Origin: Duganella guangzhouensis
GTDB taxonomy: Bacteria; Pseudomonadota; Gammaproteobacteria; Burkholderiales; Burkholderiaceae_D
Length of the DNA: 64,000 nt
Assembly (NCBI RefSeq): GCF_009674535.1
Contig: NZ_WKJK01000023.1
Location: 35,940-99,939 of the forward strand
Direction: 5' to 3'
Shown here: positions 16,306 through 23,974 of the stretch, one piece after another
Layout: every line of letters starts with the position of its first letter
Numbering within the stretch: position 1 is the stretch's first letter
Notes under the pieces: generated by a model
What the model was told of the DNA's origin: nothing
Databases searched by the model: none
Seen by the model: only the letters and a program-made list of their open reading frames with translations
Program-made: the position numbers and the translations under genes

Positions 16306-17780
16306 TCCATCATGGCGTAACAGTGCCCAGGAAATTGTTGGCCGCCTTGCTGGGCGCGTGCCTGTTGGCGGCGTGTGCCGCGCCGAAGGAGCCGATGGCG
16401 GTGGCCAACAGCGGCACCGTGATTCGCAACGTCACCGTGGTCGACACGCGCGATGGCGCACTGCGTCCGGGCCAGACGCTGCTGCTTGACGGCGGAAAAA
16501 TCGTGCGCATCGTCAGCGGCGCGGTGCGTGTCGAAGGCACGGCGCGTGAGATCGATGCCAGCGGCGCATTCATGGTGCCTGGTTATCTGGACATGCACAC
16601 CCATGCGCTGCTGACCGCGACCAAGCCAGCCGCCATGGCCTGGCCGATGCTGGTGGCGAACTGCATCACCGGCGTCCGCGAAATGGCGGGCTCGGCACAG
16701 CTGATCCAGTTGGCCCACGCCATCAATGCGGACAGCGCAGCCGGCAAGCTGACGGCACCTGAAATTCTGGCGGTGCCTGGCGATATTCTGGCGGCACCGC
16801 TGACGCCGGAGCAGGCGGTGCAACGGGTGCGCCAGCAAAAGCAGATGGGCGCGGATTTCATCAAGGTCGCCGGTGGCAACCATGACGGCACACTGGCCGT
16901 ACTCGATGAAGCGCGCGCGCAGGGACTCACCGTCTCTGGCCACATGCCGTTGGCGCTGCAGGCCGCCAGCGCCGCCGACGCCGGCTGGCGCGCGATCGAA
17001 CATCTGGGTTCCGGCTTGGGCATGGTGCTGGATTGCTCCACAGCGGAAGATGCCGTGCGTAGTGCTTTGTTGCACGGGGAGGGCGCGCCGCCGCCACCGC
17101 CTGCCGCGCTGCCATTGGCCATTGTCAGTCCGATGCTGTTCCGCGCGGCGGACGCGCCGTTCTATCAAAAAGCGATGGACGGCTATAGCGAAGCGAAATG
17201 CACGGCACTGGCGCGGCGCTTTGCGCAGCGCGGCACGTGGCAGGTGCCTACCTTGATCCGTTTGCGTACCGCTGCCTTCAGCACGGCGCCGCAATACCGC
17301 GAAGATCCGGCGCTGGTCCATGTCGACCAGGACACCCGCGCATTATGGGAGCGGTTGGCGCGGCAGTACGAGGCCACGGTGCCGGCATCGGCGTCCGCCA
17401 CATTTCAGCGGTATTACAGCCTGCAGCGGCAACTGGTCGGGCTGCTGGCGCGTAACGGTGTCAAGATGATGGCGGGATCCGATCTTGGTGGTATTTGGGT
17501 CATTCCGGGGATCAGCTTGCACCAGGAGTTCGGCGAACTGGCCGCAGCCGGGCTGACGCCGTTTCAGATATTGCAGATGACCACCTTGAATGGCGCCGAA
17601 TTTCTGCATCGCGAAGCCGAGATGGGAACGGTGGAAGCGGGGAAAAATGCCGACCTGGTCCTGCTATCGGCAAACCCGCTGGTCGATGTCAGCAACTTAT
17701 CGCGCATATCCGCCGTGGTGTTGAAAGGCCGCTACCTCGATCGGAAGGCATTGGACGCCTTGAAGCAATCTTCAGGCTAG
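16302..17780 (+). CDS. Amidohydrolase-family lipoprotein
   Basis: A 492-aa metal-dependent hydrolase with a lipoprotein signal (lipobox LLAAC, C25), so membrane-anchored outside the cytoplasm. The amidohydrolase pattern is present: the composite beta domain with IRNVTVVDTRDG, the metal HxH in LDMHTHALL near residue 99, His in GHMPLA and EHLGSG, and the Asp in MAGSDLGG. The C-terminus runs GTVEAGKNADLVLLSANPLVD. Substrate unknown; peptidase-like or lactonase-like activities occur in the family. It is translationally coupled (ATGA) to the hydrolase, so it belongs to the operon. Confidence 0.82.
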   Translation: MIHHGVTVPRKLLAALLGACLLAACAAPKEPMAVANSGTVIRNVTVVDTRDGALRPGQTLLLDGGKIVRIVSGAVRVEGTAREIDASGAFMVPGYLDMHTHALLTATKPAAMAWPMLVANCITGVREMAGSAQLIQLAHAINADSAAGKLTAPEILAVPGDILAAPLTPEQAVQRVRQQKQMGADFIKVAGGNHDGTLAVLDEARAQGLTVSGHMPLALQAASAADAGWRAIEHLGSGLGMVLDCSTAEDAVRSALLHGEGAPPPPPAALPLAIVSPMLFRAADAPFYQKAMDGYSEAKCTALARRFAQRGTWQVPTLIRLRTAAFSTAPQYREDPALVHVDQDTRALWERLARQYEATVPASASATFQRYYSLQRQLVGLLARNGVKMMAGSDLGGIWVIPGISLHQEFGELAAAGLTPFQILQMTTLNGAEFLHREAEMGTVEAGKNADLVLLSANPLVDVSNLSRISAVVLKGRYLDRKALDALKQSSG

Positions 17781-17916
17781 CGTTGGGCACAAGGTTTCGG
17801 TGCTCCGTCCCGATCCCGGTCAATTGTTGCCTAGGCGAAAATTGCCATATACAATAGTGTTTATTGCAATTATTTTAGTGCAATATATTTTTGCAACAAT
17901 TATTCTCGGGAGAAAT

Positions 17917-18417
17917 ATGATTAAGCGCTTGGTTCGCCTACTGGTTTGCATAACTGCGTTGCTTTCGAGCACCACAGTCCTGGCTGATGTGCAGTACAAG
18001 TTCAGTGGTTTCTTCGGAAACAATATGGTTGACCAGACGGACTTCACGGGGACTTTTACAATCACGTTACCGACCTACGTAACGTCTGATATGGATATCC
18101 CCGCCAGTGCGATTTCTAATTGCCAGGCGGGTATGTTTCAGTGTGGAGGGATTCGTTTTGTTGAGAGTGCGTATGAAGCAGGCTACACCAGCACTGATCA
18201 CCACGTGCATGCGATTTTGTTCTCAGACAATATTGATATGACAGATTTTTACTATTTTGACATCGGGGCATTTACGACTCCCGGCGTCTACAACGAATCG
18301 ATATTCGGCGGGGCTACTTTGACTGTTAGCGAGGTGCCGGAACCTTCGATTTTGCTGTCGTTGAGCAGCGGACTGGGGTTACTGGGCCTAGTAGCGCGAC
18401 GTCGACAACGAGCGTAA
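17917..18417 (+). CDS. PEP-CTERM sorting-domain protein
   Basis: A 166-aa exported protein with signal peptide residues 1-24 (ending TTVLAD), a beta-rich body and a C-terminal PEP-CTERM tail. The tail has VPEPS, a hydrophobic helix LLSLSSGLGLLGLVA and the basic end RRRQRA. Such tails are processed by exosortase EpsH; no exosortase is in the window. The start is supported by GGGAG before the ATG. It is less GC-rich than the catabolic genes and separated from them by 136 bp, so it is probably its own unit. Confidence 0.85.
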   Translation: MIKRLVRLLVCITALLSSTTVLADVQYKFSGFFGNNMVDQTDFTGTFTITLPTYVTSDMDIPASAISNCQAGMFQCGGIRFVESAYEAGYTSTDHHVHAILFSDNIDMTDFYYFDIGAFTTPGVYNESIFGGATLTVSEVPEPSILLSLSSGLGLLGLVARRRQRA

Positions 18418-18478
18418 CGGGGCGGGAGGGGTAATCCTGCCAGCAAACGAACATAGTGATTTGAAGCACTTGTATAAA

Positions 18479-18510
18479 AAGCCGATCTTTGAACAGATCG
18501 GCTTTTTTGT
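18479..18510 (+). terminator. Second copy of the tRNA-Val downstream terminator
   Basis: The 10-bp stem (18479-18488 with 18495-18504) and T-tract match 5753-5784 with one loop change (TTGAAC for TTAAAC). Partial similarity (15 of 21 bases) runs to its left. It terminates the PEP-CTERM gene. It may be the original tRNA-flanking sequence displaced by island insertion. Confidence 0.85.
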
Positions 18511-18652
18511 TTCCTCGGCGTGTAGCCGTGTCAAAAAGTTTAACTGTGACAATTAACGTGTTTTTCTGCTAAAAATATTTGTTCTAATAGCGAATCACAA
18601 GATTGTCCATTTGTGAATAGGAGATGCCGTTAGTTAACTCTAATTTACATCT

Positions 18653-18680
18653 TTTAACATGTGTAGCGTTATGTTACACT
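18653..18680 (+). promoter_or_regulatory. Candidate promoter of the flagellar cluster
   Basis: The 213 bp between the terminator at 18510 and flgF are AT-rich and free of genes. TTTAAC (18653-18658) and TACACT (18675-18680) with a 16-bp spacer are a weak sigma-70 match, 43 bp before the flgF start. No sigma-54 (GG-N10-GC) box is evident. Since the cluster encodes its own FliA, a sigma-28 promoter was looked for but none was convincing. Confidence 0.3.
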
Positions 18681-18723
18681 GCAACCTTTTTTGTAAAAGA
18701 AGCAACTCGTCGGGTGAATATAG

Positions 18724-19425
18724 ATGGATTTGACAGCAATCGCAGCGAGCGGGATGCAGCAAGATTTATTGCGCATGGACAGCATCAGCCAAAACATCGC
18801 CAATGCGCTCACGCCTGGCTACAAACGTCAGACCGTCACAGGAATAGGTTTTGCCCAGCAGGTAACGGCAGGGCTGGCGGCGGAGAGCGTGGCCGTGACC
18901 AGCATCAATCCGCAGCCCGGTACGCTGCGTCCGACAGCTAATCCGCTGGATCTGGCAATCGACGGTGCGGCTTACTTCGAGGTCGCGACAGAGCAGGGGT
19001 CTGCCTACACGCGGCAGGGCGCGTTTCACACCGATGTGCGCGGACGATTGGTGACGGCGAGTGGCGCCGCAGTGATGGGCAGCGGCGGCGAAATTCTGCT
19101 CAATGGGGCGTTTGCGGTGGACGCCAATGGCGATGTGCGCCAGGGCGATCAGGTGGTCGCACGCCTCAAGCTGGTCAATTTCAGTAATCCCGAGGCGCTG
19201 CAGCCAATCGGCGGCGGCGTCTATGTGCAAGGCGGGGCGCGCGTCGCGGAGGAGCCGCTGACATCGTCGGTACGCAGCAGTTTTCTGGAAAATTCCAATG
19301 TCAACACCGCGCAGGAAATGGTGCAGTTGACCGCAACGGTGCGTCATTTCGAAGCGATGCAGAAAATTCTGCAAGGCTATGACGACAGCCTTGAAAAAAC
19401 CATACGCAAGCTGGGAGAGTTTTAA
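18724..19425 (+). CDS. flgF: Flagellar proximal rod protein FlgF
   Basis: FlgF builds the proximal rod between the MS ring and the distal rod. The 233-aa protein has the flagellar rod/hook N-terminal helix with IANALTPGYKRQ (about residues 22-33). The central domain is short. The C-terminal coiled coil includes QEMVQLTATVRHFEAMQKI. It opens a long run of genes that nearly all overlap or abut, so it is probably the first gene of the transcript. It precedes flgG by 3 bp. Confidence 0.85.
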   Translation: MDLTAIAASGMQQDLLRMDSISQNIANALTPGYKRQTVTGIGFAQQVTAGLAAESVAVTSINPQPGTLRPTANPLDLAIDGAAYFEVATEQGSAYTRQGAFHTDVRGRLVTASGAAVMGSGGEILLNGAFAVDANGDVRQGDQVVARLKLVNFSNPEALQPIGGGVYVQGGARVAEEPLTSSVRSSFLENSNVNTAQEMVQLTATVRHFEAMQKILQGYDDSLEKTIRKLGEF

Positions 19426-19428
19426 ACC

Positions 19429-20205
19429 ATGAATGACGCGTTGTACATCGCCGCCACCGGCATGCAAATGCAGCAAAAGAGTGTGGACACCATTGCCAAT
19501 AATTTGGCTAACGTCAACACGCCCGGCTTCAAAAAAGGCCGGGTGACGTTTGAGGATATGGTGTATCGCGAGATTAGCCGGCTGGGTACCGGCACCGAGG
19601 CACCGGCCAGTTTGTGGCACGGCGGTGGCGTCAACGTCGCCGCGATGGCCAAGGTGTTCACTGCGGGAGAACTGCGCAAGACCGATGCCCAGCTGGATCT
19701 GGCGATACAGGGCGACGGCTTCCTGGAAGTCGTGATGGCCGACGGCAGTTCGGCCTATAGCCGGGGCGGCACGCTGAGCGTGGACCGCGATGGCTTTCTC
19801 GCCACCGCCGATGGCCACGCGCTGAAGCCGGCGATCCACGTCGGCACCGACGCCAAGCTGATCAGCATCAAGGCCGATGGCCAGGTGCTGGTTCAGGGCG
19901 AGAACGAAAGCGAATTGCGCGATGTGGGCCGGATCGAGATGAGCCATTTTTCGGACAACAGCGGACTGGTGTCGCTGGGCGCCAATTTGTACTTGCCGTC
20001 GGCCAAGTCCGGCGACGCGATTTATGGCAAGCCTGGCGACAATAGCGCCGGCACCCTGGCCCAAGGTTATGTGGAAGCATCCAACGTCAATCTGGTCAAC
20101 GAGATGGTGGACCTGATGGCGGCACAACGCGCCTATGAGAGCAGCGTCAAGGTGATCCAGGCGTCCGACGAGATGCTGGCGCTGAGTAACAATCTGCGCA
20201 AATAA
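19429..20205 (+). CDS. flgG: Flagellar distal rod protein FlgG
   Basis: The 258-aa distal rod protein, usual length 260. The N-terminal signature is NNLANVNTPGFKKG (about 24-37) and the C-terminal is VNLVNEMVDLMAAQRAYESS, both canonical for FlgG. The body holds the D1 domain with DLAIQGDGFLEV. It is exported through the flagellar gate and forms the drive-shaft part that passes the P and L rings encoded just downstream. Confidence 0.93.
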   Translation: MNDALYIAATGMQMQQKSVDTIANNLANVNTPGFKKGRVTFEDMVYREISRLGTGTEAPASLWHGGGVNVAAMAKVFTAGELRKTDAQLDLAIQGDGFLEVVMADGSSAYSRGGTLSVDRDGFLATADGHALKPAIHVGTDAKLISIKADGQVLVQGENESELRDVGRIEMSHFSDNSGLVSLGANLYLPSAKSGDAIYGKPGDNSAGTLAQGYVEASNVNLVNEMVDLMAAQRAYESSVKVIQASDEMLALSNNLRK

Positions 20206-20211
20206 GCCCGT

Positions 20212-21162
20212 ATGCGTATCTGGGGTCTGCTGATGCTGCTGGTCAGTTCGCAGGTATGCGCTGACCAGATCGTACTGGATCTGCGAGCCGAGGTCTTGCT
20301 ACACCAGCCGCGCGCGACCCTGGCGGATGTGGCCGTCGTGACCGCAGCGGATCCGGACTTGCAGCAGGCGTTTGCCAGCGTGGTGGTCAGCAGCGCGCCC
20401 TTGGCCGGCTATGTCGAGCAGCGCAGCCGCGCCGAGCTCGAACTGGCGTTGCGTGGTCAGGCCCTGGCGCTGGGGCATAGCATCGTCTGGCGCGGTGCAA
20501 CTGCGGTCCGCCTGCGCACCGAGGTGCAGCAACTGGACAACGCGGTCTTGCTGGAAGTGGCGCGCGATGCGCTGTTGCAAGCCCTGGGTAACGAAGGTCG
20601 CGTGGAAGTGGTACTGGCAACGCCACTGCCGGCAATGGCGGCGCCGACCGGCGCCTTGTCTTACCAGGCACGGCTGCTGGATGCCAGCCGTTTGCGCGCC
20701 CGCATGGCGGTGCGGGTGGAGGTGATGGTGCAGGGCACGCTCTACCGTTCGGTGATCGTGCCGCTTGCGGTGCGCGCTTATCGGCGGGTGTATGTGGCGC
20801 AGCGGATGCTGGCGGCCGGCAACCAGGTCGTGGCCGGCGATGTGATCGAGCGCGAACAGGATATTGCGCCGCTCGGCCAGTCACCGGTGCCGGTGGGGGC
20901 GCTGCATGACGGCGCGCGGTTGCGCCAATCGGTGGAGGCGGGGCAGGTGCTGGGCGCGCAACACCTGGTCGCGGACGGGGCACTGCTGCGCGGCGACCGG
21001 GTCCATTTACGCATGATGGCGGCCGGCATCGCGGTGGAAACCATGGCGGTGGCGCAGGCCGATGCCGCCGCCGGTCAATTGGTACGGGTCAAGCCTGAAC
21101 GCAGTAACGAAACAGTGCTGGCACGGGTGATCACGCCCGCGCTGGTTCGAATTGAAGAGTGA
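20212..21162 (+). CDS. flgA: P-ring assembly chaperone FlgA
   Basis: A 316-aa periplasmic protein, longer than the common 220-235 aa. The signal peptide ends near VCADQ (residue 18). A SAF-like domain in the C-terminal half carries VAQRMLAAGNQVVAGDVIERE and the terminal ITPALVRIE. FlgA helps FlgI polymerise around the rod. The location directly before flgH and flgI agrees. The extra N-terminal sequence is not assigned. Confidence 0.82.
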   Translation: MRIWGLLMLLVSSQVCADQIVLDLRAEVLLHQPRATLADVAVVTAADPDLQQAFASVVVSSAPLAGYVEQRSRAELELALRGQALALGHSIVWRGATAVRLRTEVQQLDNAVLLEVARDALLQALGNEGRVEVVLATPLPAMAAPTGALSYQARLLDASRLRARMAVRVEVMVQGTLYRSVIVPLAVRAYRRVYVAQRMLAAGNQVVAGDVIEREQDIAPLGQSPVPVGALHDGARLRQSVEAGQVLGAQHLVADGALLRGDRVHLRMMAAGIAVETMAVAQADAAAGQLVRVKPERSNETVLARVITPALVRIEE

Positions 21163-21172
21163 CGGGAGAATT

Positions 21173-21745
21173 ATGAAACGCTGCAGATGGTGCTTATCGG
21201 CGCTTGCCCTGTTGGGCATGCTGTCGGCGCACGCAACCAGTTTGTATCAGCAATCGAGCTATCAGGCGATGACCTCTGATTTGCGGCCACGCCGGGTGGG
21301 CGACCTGATTACCGTCATGGTGTATGAAAGCGCCAGCGCCAGCACCACCGCCAATACCAGCGCGGGACGCGACGCCGGTGTCGGCATCGATGTGCGTGGC
21401 GGTGGCACCAGCCATGGCGCCGCCGCAAAAACCAATAATCAGCTGGACGGGCGTGGCCGCACCGAGCGCGAGGGCCGTGTGTTGGCGCAGATCACGGTGG
21501 CGATCAAGGAAATCACCGAGCAGGGCGATCTGCTGATCGCCGGCGAGCAACTGCTGGAAGTGAACAACGAAAAGCAGCAAATCCGGGTTGAAGGCCGGAT
21601 CCGGCCGCAGGACGTGTCCGATGCCAATGTGGTGCTGTCGACCCGCATCGCCGCCGCACGCATCAGTTATGCCGGCCAGGGTGATCTGGCCGACCTGCAG
21701 CGGCCGGCCTGGTGGCAACGCTTTCTTACTTTGTTTGGTTTGTAA
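21173..21745 (+). CDS. flgH: L-ring protein FlgH, without lipobox
   Basis: The 190-aa outer-membrane L-ring subunit. Family sequence runs from DLRPRRVGDLITVMVYESASA (about 35-55) through TVAIKEITEQGDLLIAGEQLLEVNNE to VSDANVVLSTRIAAA. Most FlgH proteins are lipoproteins, but here the signal peptide reads ALALLGMLSAHATS. There is no Cys near the cleavage site; the only cysteines are at residues 4 and 7, before the hydrophobic core. The ATG at 21173 has GGGAG upstream; a start 21 bp earlier also lacks a lipobox. Confidence 0.88.
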   Translation: MKRCRWCLSALALLGMLSAHATSLYQQSSYQAMTSDLRPRRVGDLITVMVYESASASTTANTSAGRDAGVGIDVRGGGTSHGAAAKTNNQLDGRGRTEREGRVLAQITVAIKEITEQGDLLIAGEQLLEVNNEKQQIRVEGRIRPQDVSDANVVLSTRIAAARISYAGQGDLADLQRPAWWQRFLTLFGL

Positions 21746-22857
21746 TGATGAAACGCATATTGATGGCGCTGCTACTGACGGCGCTCGCCGTCAGCGCTGG
21801 CGCCGCCGACACCATCCGCATCAAGGATATCGGCAAAATCGAGGGCTGGCGCGACAACGCGTTGACCGGCTATGGCCTGGTGACCGGCTTGGCCGGTACC
21901 GGCGACTCCAGCCGCAACAAGGCAACCCGGCAGTCGATCGCCAACATGCTGTCGCGCTTTGACATGACGGTGGTGGCCGATGACGTGCAGAGCCGCAATG
22001 CGGCGGCGGTCATGGTCACCGCCAGCCTGTCGCCGTTTGCGCGCGCCGGCGATGTGATTGATGTGACCGTCACCTCGATGGGGGATGCCCGCAGCCTGGT
22101 CGGCGGCACGCTGATCCTGGCGCCGCTGAAGGCCGCCGACGGCCGGGTGTATGCACTGGCCCAAGGGCCGTTGTCGGTGGGCGGCTACAAATACGATTTG
22201 AATGGCAACGTGGTGCAGAAAAATCACCCGACCGTGGCCTCGATCCCCGCTGGCGCCACGGTCGAAGTTGGCGTCCCCAATGATGTTACGCACAATGGCC
22301 TGGTGACCTTTGTGCTGGCCGATCCCGACTACACGACGGCAAGCCGGGTGGCGGCCGCGATCAATGCCGCGCTGGGCGCCAGCCTGGCCCTGGCCACCGA
22401 TGCCTCGGGCATCGACATCCGCATACCGGAGGAGCGGCGCGCGCGCCTGGCCGACTTTTTGACCCAGGTGGAAAACGTCAACGTTGAGCCTGACCGGCGC
22501 GCGCGCGTGGTCATCAATGAACGCACCGGCACCATCGTGGCTGGTGGCGACGTCCGCATCGCCAAGGTGGCGGTGTCGCAAGGCGATCTGAAAGTCAGCA
22601 TTGTGACCGACAACACGGTATCGCAGCCTTTGCTGGTCAGCCAGGGCGGCGCCGGTGTGCAAACCGCGCGCATCGCCAATAGCCGGGTCGACGTGGCAGA
22701 GCAGGGCGAGACTGGCTTTGTCGCCGCTAGCAACAATACGGTGGCCGACCTGGTGCAGTCGCTGACCCGCATCAAGACCAACACCCGCGACATTATTTCC
22801 ATTCTGCGTGCCGTGAAGGCCGCTGGTGCACTGCACGCGGAATTGATCGTGCAGTAA
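21745..22857 (+). CDS. flgI: P-ring protein FlgI
   Basis: The 370-aa periplasmic P-ring subunit, usual length. A signal peptide ends SAGAAD. The mature part begins TIRIKDIGKIEGWRDNALTGYGLV, followed by NMLSRFDMTV and VNVTVTSMGDARSL-like family blocks. The C-terminus LVQSLTRIKTNTRDIISILRAVKAAGALHAELIVQ is highly characteristic. The start codon overlaps the flgH stop (TAATG). Confidence 0.95.
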   Translation: MMKRILMALLLTALAVSAGAADTIRIKDIGKIEGWRDNALTGYGLVTGLAGTGDSSRNKATRQSIANMLSRFDMTVVADDVQSRNAAAVMVTASLSPFARAGDVIDVTVTSMGDARSLVGGTLILAPLKAADGRVYALAQGPLSVGGYKYDLNGNVVQKNHPTVASIPAGATVEVGVPNDVTHNGLVTFVLADPDYTTASRVAAAINAALGASLALATDASGIDIRIPEERRARLADFLTQVENVNVEPDRRARVVINERTGTIVAGGDVRIAKVAVSQGDLKVSIVTDNTVSQPLLVSQGGAGVQTARIANSRVDVAEQGETGFVAASNNTVADLVQSLTRIKTNTRDIISILRAVKAAGALHAELIVQ

Positions 22858-22875
22858 TTGAGTATAGAGAACAGC

Positions 22876-23241
22876 ATGACCATAGTTACCGACAGCACGA
22901 CCGTCAGCCTGCTCAGCCTGGCGCTGGATGCCACCGCCATGCGGCAGCAGGCGATCGCGCAAAACATTGCCAACGTCAATACCCCCGGCTACCAGCGCGT
23001 GGGTGTCAGTTTCGAGAGCCGGGTCGAGGCGCTGCGCCAGCGACTGGGCGATGGCGCCGCGCCGGCGCTGGCCAATCTGGCACCTTATCGGCCGCAGCTG
23101 GAAAGCAGCGACAGCCCCGTCAGTCTGGACATGGAGATGGCCTCGCTGTCGGAAAACACACTGCACCACCAAGTTTTGCTCAAGCTGCTGAACAAACACT
23201 ATGCACTGCTGGGCAGTGCCATTAACGAAGGTAAAAAATAA
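22876..23241 (+). CDS. flgB: Proximal rod protein FlgB
   Basis: A 121-aa rod protein. It carries the rod signature QNIANVNTPGYQRVG near residues 33-47 and the C-terminal helix ending KLLNKHYALLGSAINEGKK. The ATG at 22876 (GAGA at -9) is chosen over a TTG at 22858 directly after flgI. It overlaps flgC by one base (TAATG). Confidence 0.9.
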   Translation: MTIVTDSTTVSLLSLALDATAMRQQAIAQNIANVNTPGYQRVGVSFESRVEALRQRLGDGAAPALANLAPYRPQLESSDSPVSLDMEMASLSENTLHHQVLLKLLNKHYALLGSAINEGKK

Positions 23242-23675
23242 TGGATTACAACGCAGCGTTTCAGATCAGCGCAAGCGGGATGGCGGTCGAGAAGCTCAGG
23301 CTGGACGTGACCGCAGCCAATCTGGCCAATATGAACAATGCCGCCGCCAGCGGCGCCCAGGCTTACCGGCCGCAACACGTGATCAGCCAGAGCATGCCGC
23401 TCAGCTTCGGTCAGCAGTTCGGCCAGCTGTATGCGCTGGGCGGCGGGGTCCAGGTGGCGGCGCTGGAAGAAAGTGCGTCGGCGCCGCGCATGGTGTATGA
23501 GCCCGGCCATCCATATGCGGACGGCAAGGGGATGGTGGCTTACCCGGCGGTCAATCACACGGCGGAAATGGTCAACCTGAACGTGGCATTGCGGGCCTAT
23601 GAAGCCAATGTGGCGGCCATGAACGCCGCCAAGACCATGGCCGCGCGCACACTGGATATCGGAGGTCAGCAATGA
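23241..23675 (+). CDS. flgC: Proximal rod protein FlgC
   Basis: A 144-aa rod protein of usual length. The N-terminal block is FQISASGMAVEKLRLDVTAANLANMNNA, where the family usually has NxANxNTTR. The C-terminal is MVNLNVALRAYEANVAAMNAAKTM. Forms the proximal rod with FlgB and FlgF. Overlaps fliE by 4 bp. Confidence 0.92.
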   Translation: MDYNAAFQISASGMAVEKLRLDVTAANLANMNNAAASGAQAYRPQHVISQSMPLSFGQQFGQLYALGGGVQVAALEESASAPRMVYEPGHPYADGKGMVAYPAVNHTAEMVNLNVALRAYEANVAAMNAAKTMAARTLDIGGQQ

Positions 23676-23965
23676 CGGTGGAAGCGATTAGCGCTGGTGC
23701 CGCCATGGCCGAAGCGCTCAAACCGGTCGAGGTGCAACAGCCCGCAGCCGGCTTCGGTAACTGGTTCACGGCCGAGCTGGAGAAGGTGAATACCGGCCTG
23801 GTGCAATCCGATCAGGAGGCGCAGCGGCTGGCGCTGGGGGAGCCGTTGAATCTGCACGAGGTGATGATCCATATGGAAGAAGCCAAGTTGTCATTCCAAT
23901 TGTTGGCTGCGGTCCGCAATCGGATGCTTGAGGCATATCAGGAAGTAATGCGTACGCAAGTCTAG
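23672..23965 (+). CDS. fliE: MS-ring/rod adapter FliE
   Basis: A 97-aa protein that joins the MS ring to the rod. The conserved C-terminal half reads LNLHEVMIHMEEAKLSFQLL...RNRMLEAYQEVMR. The N-terminus is short. flgB-flgC-fliE-fliF is a standard flagellar gene block. Confidence 0.93.
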   Translation: MTVEAISAGAAMAEALKPVEVQQPAAGFGNWFTAELEKVNTGLVQSDQEAQRLALGEPLNLHEVMIHMEEAKLSFQLLAAVRNRMLEAYQEVMRTQV

Positions 23966-23974
23966 GGGTAGAAC

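Noticed and set aside
18421..18480. A tRNA-Val 3'-end duplicate (classical attR) at the far edge of the island
   Set aside because: Looked for the T-arm/acceptor sequence of tRNA-Val; it is not there. Only the downstream terminator is duplicated, so the attachment site is not proven.
18624..18941. Small plus-strand frame overlapping the flgF start
   Set aside because: It runs in another frame through the AT-rich promoter region into flgF, with no ribosome site and no motif.
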